This document shows, piece by piece, positions 50,352 to 56,748 of a DNA stretch of 56,748 nt. Source of the DNA: Sporomusaceae bacterium (lineage in GTDB: Bacteria > Bacillota > Negativicutes > Acidaminococcales > JAJUGR01); NCBI GenBank assembly GCA_029265905.1, contig JAJUGR010000014.1, forward strand, positions 1 through 56,748, in the 5' to 3' direction. Each line of letters starts with the position of its first letter. The first letter of the stretch is position 1. Made by a program: the position numbers and the translations under genes. The notes below the pieces were generated by a model. It was not told the DNA's origin, did no database searches, and saw only the letters and a program-made list of their open reading frames with translations.

Positions 50352-52016
50352 TCACACTTCCATAATTATTGGCAAGATCATCGGACGGCGGCGAATTTTT
50401 TCGTACAGAAAGCGACTTAAGGTCTCACGCACAGACGACTTGATCATCGCCCATTCCGTGACCCGGCTGTCTTCGCACCGCTGCAACACCGCCGCCACCT
50501 TGTCCCGCGCCTCATCCATCAGGCGTTCCGACTCGCGGACATAAACAAAGCCGCGCGACACAATGTCCGGACCGGCAACAACCGTGCAGTGCTGCTTGTC
50601 TACCGTAATGACTACGATCAAAATGCCGTCTTGTGACAGTTGGCGGCGGTCGCGCAACACAATGTTGCCGATATCGCCAACTCCCAAACCGTCAACTAGG
50701 ACCTTGCCGGCGGTTACTTTGCCATTGATGGCGGCGCCGCGCGGGGTGATTTCAATCACTGAACCGTTCTCGCCGACAAAGATGTTTTCTTTCGGCATGC
50801 CAAGCGATTCAGCCAGTTTTTTATGCTTAATCAAGTGGCGGTATTCGCCGTGGACGGGAATGAAATATTTCGGTCGCAGCAGGTTATGGACAAGCTTTAA
50901 TTCTTCCTGGCTCGCATGGCCGGAGACATGGATGCCGGATGTTTTTTCATAAATAACATTGGCGCCTTGGCGGAAAAGCAGGTCAACCGTTTTGGCCACG
51001 CCTTTCTCGTTGCCGGGAATGGGAGTGGCCGAAATGATGACCGTGTCGCCCGGGTAAATTTCTACTTTGCGGTGCTCACCCATCGCCATCCTGGTCAAAG
51101 CCGACATCGGTTCACCCTGGCTGCCAGTCGTCATGACGACGATTTGTTCGGCCGGATAATTGCCGATTTCATCGATATCGATCATAATCCCTTCCGGGAC
51201 GGTCAAATAGCCTAGCTCCATGGCGATGCCAACGACGTTTTGCATGCTGCGCCCGATGACGGCCACTTTGCGGTTGTGGCGATGCGCAGCCTCGATCGCC
51301 TGCTGGATGCGGTGCACGTTCGAAGAGAAGGTTGCGATAATAATGCGGCCCTGCGCCTGCTGAAAATGCTCGTCGAACTTCACGCCGACCGAGCGTTCGC
51401 TGGGGGTAAAGCCGGGACGCTCCGCATTGGTGCTGTCCGCCATAAGGGCCAAAACGCCCTTGTTCCCCAACTCTGCCATGCGGTGAAAGTCGGTCACCTG
51501 CCCGTCGACCGGCGTATGGTCCAGCTTGAAGTCGCCGGTGTGAACAATCGTCCCCAAAGGGGTATCGATCGACAGCGCCACCGCATCAGCGATGCTATGG
51601 TTGACGCGCATGAACCCAACGGAAAAACGCCCCGCTTGGACGTTGTCGCCGGCCTTGACAGCGCGCAGCGAAGCGGAACTCACGTTCGCTTCCTTGAGCC
51701 GTCCCTGCAAGATGCCGAGCGTCAGACGCGTGCCGTAAACCGGCACGTCTAATTGCTTCAGCACATACGGCAAGGCGCCGATGTGGTCCTCGTGACCATG
51801 GGTTAGGAAAATCGCCCGCAGGGAATCGCGGTTCTCCAGCAGGTAGGAAATGTCGGGGATGACCAGGTCAATGCCCAGCATGTCATCTTCCGGGAACATC
51901 AGTCCGGCATCGACGACAATCATGTCGTCGCCATAGCGGATGACAGTCATGTTCTTGCCGATTTCACCCAACCCGCCCAGGGGAATAATATGAAGTTTGT
52001 GATTTGCTTTAGCCAA
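50352..52016 (-). CDS. rnjA: ribonuclease J
   Basis: 554 residues (RNase J1 of Bacillus has 555). Metallo-beta-lactamase core with THGHEDHIGALPYVL (zinc ligands), IPLGGLGEIGKNM, HTGDFKLDHTP and ATFSSNVHRIQ, then the beta-CASP part (TTGSQGEPMSALTRMA, VSGHASQEELKLV). 5'-to-3' exonuclease and endonuclease in mRNA decay and rRNA processing. TTG 52016 is preferred: GGAGG lies 11 nt upstream, while GTG 52028 overlaps it. Confidence 0.95.
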   Translation of the reverse strand: MAKANHKLHIIPLGGLGEIGKNMTVIRYGDDMIVVDAGLMFPEDDMLGIDLVIPDISYLLENRDSLRAIFLTHGHEDHIGALPYVLKQLDVPVYGTRLTLGILQGRLKEANVSSASLRAVKAGDNVQAGRFSVGFMRVNHSIADAVALSIDTPLGTIVHTGDFKLDHTPVDGQVTDFHRMAELGNKGVLALMADSTNAERPGFTPSERSVGVKFDEHFQQAQGRIIIATFSSNVHRIQQAIEAAHRHNRKVAVIGRSMQNVVGIAMELGYLTVPEGIMIDIDEIGNYPAEQIVVMTTGSQGEPMSALTRMAMGEHRKVEIYPGDTVIISATPIPGNEKGVAKTVDLLFRQGANVIYEKTSGIHVSGHASQEELKLVHNLLRPKYFIPVHGEYRHLIKHKKLAESLGMPKENIFVGENGSVIEITPRGAAINGKVTAGKVLVDGLGVGDIGNIVLRDRRQLSQDGILIVVITVDKQHCTVVAGPDIVSRGFVYVRESERLMDEARDKVAAVLQRCEDSRVTEWAMIKSSVRETLSRFLYEKIRRRPMILPIIMEV

Positions 52017-52153
52017 AAAATTTGACACCTCCGTTTACATTGACTTTTCCGTTCTCTTCTTCGTCCGATCACACCCATACCAAACGTTCCTAAACGAAAT
52101 AGCCGAACAATCGCTCATGTTTAATTATAGCCGTTCAAGCCCGTTTGCGCAAG

Positions 52154-52195
52154 AAAAAGCGGGTGTTTTTGTCGGAATCGCAACAAAACACCCGC
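52154..52195 (-). terminator. intrinsic terminator of the dapB-asd-lysC-dapA operon
   Basis: Stem with GCGGGTGTTTTTGT on one side and ACAAAACACCCGC on the other, followed on the minus strand by TTTTT. It separates dapA from rnjA; no gene is seen in 52029-52217. Confidence 0.85.
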
Positions 52196-52217
52196 TGGCA
52201 GACAACCGCATCTCACC

Positions 52218-53111
52218 CTATACCGATAGCGCGCTCAATTGCGCCATAACCTCGCGAATCTTTTCAAGTTCGGCCGGCGTCGGCGCAATCAAAGGCAGCC
52301 TTGCGTTGCCGGACGGCAGACCTTTCAAGCCAACCGCCGCTTTAATCGGAATTGGATTGGTCGTGATGAAAATCACTTTAAAGAACGGCAGCAACCGCTT
52401 ATGCAGCCGCGCCGCCTTTTGCACGTCGCCCGCCTGATAAGCGGACATCATCGCTTGCATCTCCTGACCGACGATGTGCCCGGCGACACATATGACGCCA
52501 TGGGCGCCAACCGACATCATCGGCAGCGTCAGGCTATCGTCGCCGCTGTACACGGTAAAGTCATCCGGCAAAATGCTCATCAGTTCCGAGACCTGCTCCA
52601 TTTGCCCCGCCGCCTCTTTCAAGGCGACAATGTTGGGCAGCTGCGCAAGCCGGGCGACCGTTGCGGGCAAAAGGTTGCAGGCCGTCCGGCCGGGAACATT
52701 GTATAGGATCAGCGGCAGCTCTGTTTTCGCCGCCACCGCGCGAAAATGCTGGTAAAAGCCTTCTTGCGGCGGCTTGTTGTAGTAGGGGCCGACCAGCATC
52801 GCGCCGTGCACGCCGGTTCTCTCCGCCGCCTTGGTGAATTCGACGGAGGCGCTGGTGTCATTTGTGCCGGTGCCGGCAATAACATGGGCTTTTTTCCCTA
52901 CCGCGCCGACGACGACGCGAAACAATTCAAGCTTTTCTTCGGCGGACAGGGTGGCTGATTCGCCTGTCGAACCGGCCACCACGATGCCGTCCGAGCCGTG
53001 CTCAACCAAGTAGTTCGCCAGTTTTTCCGCTCCCTCGTAATCAACCCGTCCGTCTGAAAACATCGGCGTAACCATCGCTGTCAGAAGTCTGCCAAAATAC
53101 GGAACGCTCAT
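52218..53111 (-). CDS. dapA: 4-hydroxy-tetrahydrodipicolinate synthase
   Basis: 297 residues. Condenses pyruvate with aspartate semialdehyde. TIM barrel with GSTGESATLSAEEKLELF (in part), YNVPGRTACNLLPAT (catalytic Tyr) and VALKEAAGQMEQ (Schiff-base Lys). Last gene of the lysine operon, 27 nt after lysC. Confidence 0.97.
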   Translation of the reverse strand: MSVPYFGRLLTAMVTPMFSDGRVDYEGAEKLANYLVEHGSDGIVVAGSTGESATLSAEEKLELFRVVVGAVGKKAHVIAGTGTNDTSASVEFTKAAERTGVHGAMLVGPYYNKPPQEGFYQHFRAVAAKTELPLILYNVPGRTACNLLPATVARLAQLPNIVALKEAAGQMEQVSELMSILPDDFTVYSGDDSLTLPMMSVGAHGVICVAGHIVGQEMQAMMSAYQAGDVQKAARLHKRLLPFFKVIFITTNPIPIKAAVGLKGLPSGNARLPLIAPTPAELEKIREVMAQLSALSV

Positions 53112-53138
53112 AACGTTTCCTCCTTGTTATGACTGCGC

Positions 53139-54377
53139 TTATTCCAAGCTAGGCTGCGCACTTTTCTCCAGCGCAAAACCTGCGTGCAGCGACCGCACTG
53201 CGTCGCACAGCCGTTCTTGGGCAATAATCGCCGAAATACTGGTGTTGGAGTCAACGGTTTGGAAGATCGCAATTTCCTGGTTGGCCAGCGCGCTCACAAA
53301 CGTTGCCATCACGCCCGGCACCTCACGCATGCCGCCGCCGACGACCGTCACTTTGGCGCACCGCTTGGTTACGACAGGCGCATAGCCAAGTCCGGTCAGG
53401 ACCGCGCCAGCCGCGTCCGCATCCGGTTCAGCCACGGTGAAGCGGACAGCTTCAGGCTGAACATTCAGGCAGTCGACGCTGATCTCCTTGTCCGCCATCG
53501 CTTGAAAAATGGTGACGCTGCCTTGCTGGTCTTCCGCTTTCAATGGCACCATCACTTGGGCCAGCGACTGCAGATAGGTTACCCCAGCGGCGATGCGGTC
53601 GGCGATCAGCGCGTCGCCGCCGTCGTCGCGGACGTTGGAGATCAGGGTGCCGGGTGCATCGCTGAAAGTCGACTTGACGACCATGGGAATATTCTTTTGC
53701 ATGGCGATTTCTACGGCGCGGGGATGAATGACTTTCGCGCCCTGTTGCGCCAGTTGGCAGATTTCGCCGTAGGAAATCTTGTCGAGGATCTGCGCGCTGT
53801 CGACCATGCGCGGATCAGCCGTCATGATGCCGTCGACGTCCGTGTAAATCTCAACCAACTCCGCGTTTAGCGCCGCGCCAAGCGCGGCGCCAGTCGTATC
53901 GGACCCGCCCCGTCCCAGCGTCGTCAGGTGCAGGCCGTCTTCCGTCCGGCCCTGAAAACCGCAGACAACGGGGATAACGCCGCTTGAGACAAGCTGCATC
54001 AGGTTTTTCGTATCGATTTTCAAAATGCGCGCGGTCCCAAAGGAATCATCAGTAATGATGCCGGCCTGGCCGCCGGTTAAGGCCATTGCGCGCAAGCCGT
54101 CTTGCTGCAGTCCGGCAGCCATTACGGCGGCGGAGAGCATTTCGCCGCAGCACATCATGAAGTCCAGCTCGTGCTTATTCGGGGTCGCATTTTCCTTTTT
54201 CAACAACTCGATCATGGTGTCGGTCGCATACGGGTCATTCCGACGTCCCATGGCCGAGACGACAACGACCGGTTTGAACCCGGACACCAAGGCCTGTTTC
54301 ACTTTTTCCCGAACCATTTGACGGCCTTCGGCCGTTGCAACGGAGGTGCCTCCGAATTTCTGAACGATGATGCGCAT
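53139..54377 (-). CDS. lysC: aspartate kinase
   Basis: 412 residues. Starts IVQKFGGTSVA; GRGGSDTTGAALGAAL and EIYTDVDGIMTADPR are typical kinase motifs. Two ACT domains at the C-terminus (about 265-400) predict feedback control, probably by lysine or threonine. AAGGAG ribosome site. Second control point besides the riboswitch. Confidence 0.97.
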   Translation of the reverse strand: MRIIVQKFGGTSVATAEGRQMVREKVKQALVSGFKPVVVVSAMGRRNDPYATDTMIELLKKENATPNKHELDFMMCCGEMLSAAVMAAGLQQDGLRAMALTGGQAGIITDDSFGTARILKIDTKNLMQLVSSGVIPVVCGFQGRTEDGLHLTTLGRGGSDTTGAALGAALNAELVEIYTDVDGIMTADPRMVDSAQILDKISYGEICQLAQQGAKVIHPRAVEIAMQKNIPMVVKSTFSDAPGTLISNVRDDGGDALIADRIAAGVTYLQSLAQVMVPLKAEDQQGSVTIFQAMADKEISVDCLNVQPEAVRFTVAEPDADAAGAVLTGLGYAPVVTKRCAKVTVVGGGMREVPGVMATFVSALANQEIAIFQTVDSNTSISAIIAQERLCDAVRSLHAGFALEKSAQPSLE

Positions 54378-54414
54378 TTTTTCACGACTCCTTGTCTATT
54401 TTCCGGACGCTGGC

Positions 54415-55446
54415 TCAGACGAGCCCGTCGCGGATCATTGTTTCAGCAATTTGCAGGGCGTTCAAAGCCGCCCCTTTTCTGATTTGGTCGCCAACGACCC
54501 ACAGGTTGTAGGAGTTTTTTTGCGAGGCGTCTTCGCGGATTCGGCCAACGTATACGTCGTCTTTTTCGGAGGTGTAAAGCGGCATCGGATAAACCATTTC
54601 AGCCGGATCGTCTTGAACCGTTACGCCCGGGAAGGCGGCCAGCGCCGACCGCATGTCGGCCAGCGACACGGGTTTTTCCAGCTCGATATTGATCGATTCG
54701 GAGTGGCTGCGGAAAACCGGCACGCGGATCGTTGTGGCGGTGATGCCGATGTTGTAGTCATTCAAAATCTTATGCGTTTCATTGACCATCTTCATTTCTT
54801 CCTTGGTGTAGCCGGTGTCTAAAAAGGCGTCGATTTGCGGGATCAAATTGAAGGCGATCGGATAGTGCTTCGTCAAGCTCGCACTTGGCAAAATATTCGC
54901 TTCCATCGGCTGGCCGGCCATATAGGCCTTCACCTGGTCGTTCAATTCGTCGATGGCCTCCTTGCCTGCGCCGGACACCGCCTGGTAGGTTGATACGACG
55001 ATCCGTTTGATTCTTGCCAGATCGTAGATCGGTTTTAAGGCCATCAGCATGATGATGGTGGAGCAGTTCGGGTTGGCGATGATGCCATGATGCTGGCGCA
55101 GCGCCTCCGGATTGACTTCCGGCACGACAAGCGGCACGTTCGGATCCATGCGAAACGCGCTGGAGTTGTCGATGACGATCGCGCCGGCTTTCACCGCCGC
55201 CGGGGCCAAGGTTTTGCTGATCGAGCCGCCGGCAAACAGGGCGATGTCGATATCCTTGAAAGAATCCTCCGTCGCCTCTTCCACCGTCCAGGTTTGGCCG
55301 AGGCACTCGATCTGTTTGCCGGCCGAACGCGCCGAAGCCAGGAGGCGAAGCGAGGCAGCCGGGAATTTTCTTTCTTCAATCAGGTTCAAAAATTCTTGAC
55401 CGACAGCGCCGGTGGCGCCAAGAATGGCAACGCGAACTTGTTTCAT
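54415..55446 (-). CDS. asd: aspartate-semialdehyde dehydrogenase
   Basis: 343 residues. NADP site VAILGATGAVGQEFL, catalytic Cys in NPNCSTIIM, AVSGAGKEAIDEL, and catalytic His later (RVPVFRSHSESINIE). Makes aspartate semialdehyde for lysine, threonine and methionine. Lies 37 nt from both neighbours. Confidence 0.97.
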   Translation of the reverse strand: MKQVRVAILGATGAVGQEFLNLIEERKFPAASLRLLASARSAGKQIECLGQTWTVEEATEDSFKDIDIALFAGGSISKTLAPAAVKAGAIVIDNSSAFRMDPNVPLVVPEVNPEALRQHHGIIANPNCSTIIMLMALKPIYDLARIKRIVVSTYQAVSGAGKEAIDELNDQVKAYMAGQPMEANILPSASLTKHYPIAFNLIPQIDAFLDTGYTKEEMKMVNETHKILNDYNIGITATTIRVPVFRSHSESINIELEKPVSLADMRSALAAFPGVTVQDDPAEMVYPMPLYTSEKDDVYVGRIREDASQKNSYNLWVVGDQIRKGAALNALQIAETMIRDGLV

Positions 55447-55482
55447 ACAATCAACCTCATTTCATTATCGTAATTTGTCGAT

Positions 55483-56283
55483 TTAGTCCATCAGTTTTTC
55501 CAGTCCGTATAAGAGACCGGTGCGTTTTTCCATTTTGCGGCACGCCATTAGCACGCCGGGCATGAAGGACTCGCGCGAGAGCGAGTCATGACGGATCGTT
55601 AACGTTTCGCCCAAGCCGCCGAACAGCACTTCCTGGTGGGCGACATAGCCGGGCAGGCGAACGCTGTGCACGCGGATGCCTTCGTGGCTTGCGCCGCGGG
55701 CGCCGGACCATTTCTCTTTTTCATCCGGATGACCCTGCTGCAAAAAGCCGCCGCGGGCCGCCGCCAGGCGTTCGGCTGTCAGGCTTGCCGTACCGGACGG
55801 CGCATCAAGCTTTTGATCATGGTGCAGTTCAATGATTTCCGCCCGCGGCATGTACCGGATGGCCTCCGTGGCCAATTTCATCATCAGCACCGCACCGACG
55901 GAAAAATTCGGGGCGATCAGGACGCCGCAATGGTTGGCCGTCGCCAAACCGTCTAATTCCTTTAAATCGTCCGGCGTGAAGCCCGTCGTTCCAACCACTG
56001 CCGATATTCCCTTGCCCAGTGTCAGGCGCAAATTGCCCATCACCACTTCCGGCCGGGTAAAATCAACGACTACATCCGGTTTAACCGCATCGAGCGTTGC
56101 GGCCAAATCATCGGCGACCAGAACGCCGCACGGCGCGCACCCCGCGCTGGCGCCCGCATCGGCGCCTACCGAAGAACGGTCGACAGCCCCTGCCAACACG
56201 ACATCGCCACTGGCCAGCATCGCTTTAACGACTTCTTTTCCCATGCGCCCCATTGCGCCTACGACCACTGCTCTAACTGCCAT
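55483..56283 (-). CDS. dapB: 4-hydroxy-tetrahydrodipicolinate reductase
   Basis: 266 residues. NAD(P) site VVVGAMGRMGKEVVKAML, VVDFTRPEV, and the catalytic and substrate part ELHHDQKLDAPSGTAS. First gene of the operon, behind the lysine riboswitch. ATG 56283 has AAAGGAG 8 nt upstream; ATG 56292 abuts that site. Confidence 0.97.
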   Translation of the reverse strand: MAVRAVVVGAMGRMGKEVVKAMLASGDVVLAGAVDRSSVGADAGASAGCAPCGVLVADDLAATLDAVKPDVVVDFTRPEVVMGNLRLTLGKGISAVVGTTGFTPDDLKELDGLATANHCGVLIAPNFSVGAVLMMKLATEAIRYMPRAEIIELHHDQKLDAPSGTASLTAERLAAARGGFLQQGHPDEKEKWSGARGASHEGIRVHSVRLPGYVAHQEVLFGGLGETLTIRHDSLSRESFMPGVLMACRKMEKRTGLLYGLEKLMD

Positions 56284-56306
56284 TATTCTCATCTCCTTTT
56301 GAAAAA

Positions 56307-56339
56307 TAAAAAAACCGTTGAGAGCAATCCTCTCAGCGG
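56307..56339 (-). terminator. expression-platform terminator of the lysine riboswitch
   Basis: On the minus strand CCGCTGAGAG / CTCTCAACGG (one mismatch-like G-U) followed by TTTTTTTATTTTTC, ending 23 nt before the dapB start. Formed when lysine is bound. Confidence 0.88.
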
Positions 56340-56379
56340 CCTTATCAGCAAAGTCGGCAATTCTGCGCGTCCTTTTTCC

Positions 56380-56548
56380 GCTTGAGATAGCGCTCCATCA
56401 GTCACCTGATGACAATCGGACAGTTGTTCACTGCCAGACCAGCAATAGCACTTGGTAATACCATCGCTTCGGCGGTCGCCCTTTCAACCGGTTCACAGCT
56501 TACCAAGCTCCACGGCCTACTCTTGCTACCCGCACCTCTAACTCACGG
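56380..56548 (-). promoter_or_regulatory. lysine riboswitch (L-box)
   Basis: On the minus strand the conserved blocks occur in order: GAGGTGCGG, AAGAGTA, GAAAGGGCGACCGCCGAAG, CTGGTCTGGCAGTGAACAA, CTGTC with ATTGTCATC, and TGATGGAGCGCTATC closing the P1 stem. Length of about 165 nt is normal. Controls dapB-asd-lysC-dapA by transcription attenuation. Confidence 0.92.
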
Positions 56549-56565
56549 TCTATGAAATTATTAAC

Positions 56566-56594
56566 ATTGTATGCTATATCCAAAATGGTGTCAA
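56566..56594 (-). promoter_or_regulatory. promoter of the lysine operon
   Basis: Minus strand TTGACA (56589-56594), 17-nt spacer, TACAAT (56566-56571), just upstream of the riboswitch. Confidence 0.75.
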
Positions 56595-56599
56595 GCTAT

Positions 56600-56748
56600 T
56601 TATCCTCGAATGATAGTGTCAAGGCACTGTTGTAGTTTTTTTAAGAAGAAGTGACCGCACCAAAGAACGAGTAAAGGCACCGACCGCTACGCCAGCGCAC
56701 TCGAAAGCCCCTGCAACGCTTCGAACAGGAAGGATTTCGGCCCCTTCA
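56600..56748. other. right-edge region without a definable gene
   Basis: Short open frames enter from the right edge on the minus strand, one ending at a stop near 56690 after FEALQGLSSALA. It could be the C-terminus of a gene outside the window (possibly a transposase), but it is too short to decide. Nothing else seen. Confidence 0.2.

Noticed and set aside
56690-56748. Possible C-terminus of a transposase at the right edge
   Set aside because: Fewer than 20 codons are visible and no inverted repeat is seen; not enough to call a mobile element.

Overview
The window is a 56.7 kb, gene-dense piece of a moderately GC-rich (about 55% by eye) chromosome from an anaerobic Firmicute, most likely Clostridia or Negativicutes (Sporomusaceae-like). 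The evidence is: strong GGAGG ribosome sites with frequent TTG/GTG starts, RNase J, a lysine riboswitch, a Gram-positive type SOS box on lexA, a tungsten-type aldehyde:ferredoxin oxidoreductase, an NfnAB pair, PduL, and many radical-SAM and Fe-S proteins. The lineage is inference; the anaerobic enzyme set is read directly. I saw no rRNA, tRNA, CRISPR array or complete insertion sequence. The only recombination gene is one serine recombinase.

Layout. (1) 0-3.3 kb: an Fe-S aldo/keto reductase, a heptad-repeat coiled-coil protein built from 21-bp DNA repeats, and small secreted or membrane proteins. (2) 3.3-7.3 kb: a tungsten-enzyme module. It has a two-domain E1-like (MoeB/ThiF) protein, a putative Moco/Tuco riboswitch with terminator, AOR, and two ubiquitin-fold MoaD-like proteins. 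(3) 7.6-13 kb: a small zinc-ribbon protein, a CC-motif protein, an FMN alpha-hydroxy-acid oxidase family protein, a small siroheme protein, UspA, and a eukaryote-type glycogen branching enzyme. (4) 13.2-22 kb: RF3, a CitA/DcuS-type two-component system, a TagA/WecG glycosyltransferase, Psd-PssA for phosphatidylethanolamine, a GT2 enzyme, and a degenerate QueE-like protein. (5) 22.2-31.1 kb: SurE, then a tightly packed run HAD phosphatase-phosphorylase-MtnA-AhcY-class II aldolase-MtaD-NfnA-NfnB. (6) 31.2-33.4 kb: PduL, LexA and the recombinase. (7) 33.5-56.6 kb, all minus strand: VanW, PRC-barrel protein, TPR protein, methionine gamma-lyase family, HflX, DEAD-box helicase, CinA, RimO, lipoprotein, YgiQ, RodZ-like, FtsK, RNase J, then dapA-lysC-asd-dapB under a lysine riboswitch.

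Most notable system. The 23.1-28.8 kb operon has the parts for disposal of the SAM by-products MTA, 5'-deoxyadenosine and SAH by an 'inosine' route. It encodes a deaminase (MtaD), a phosphorylase with the Asn typical of 6-oxopurine enzymes, an AhcY homologue with an HxExK motif instead of HxTx(E/Q), an MtnA isomerase, and a FucA-type aldolase. No oxygen-dependent MtnD is present. This resembles the methanogen pathway and would suit an anaerobe rich in radical-SAM enzymes. Second is the E1-like protein: a dead N-terminal ThiF domain that keeps the Arg-bearing arm is fused to an active domain that lacks the arm, the same arrangement as eukaryotic E1 enzymes, here next to AOR and two ubiquitin-fold partners.

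Many transcription units end in long, near-perfect inverted repeats that would terminate in both directions.
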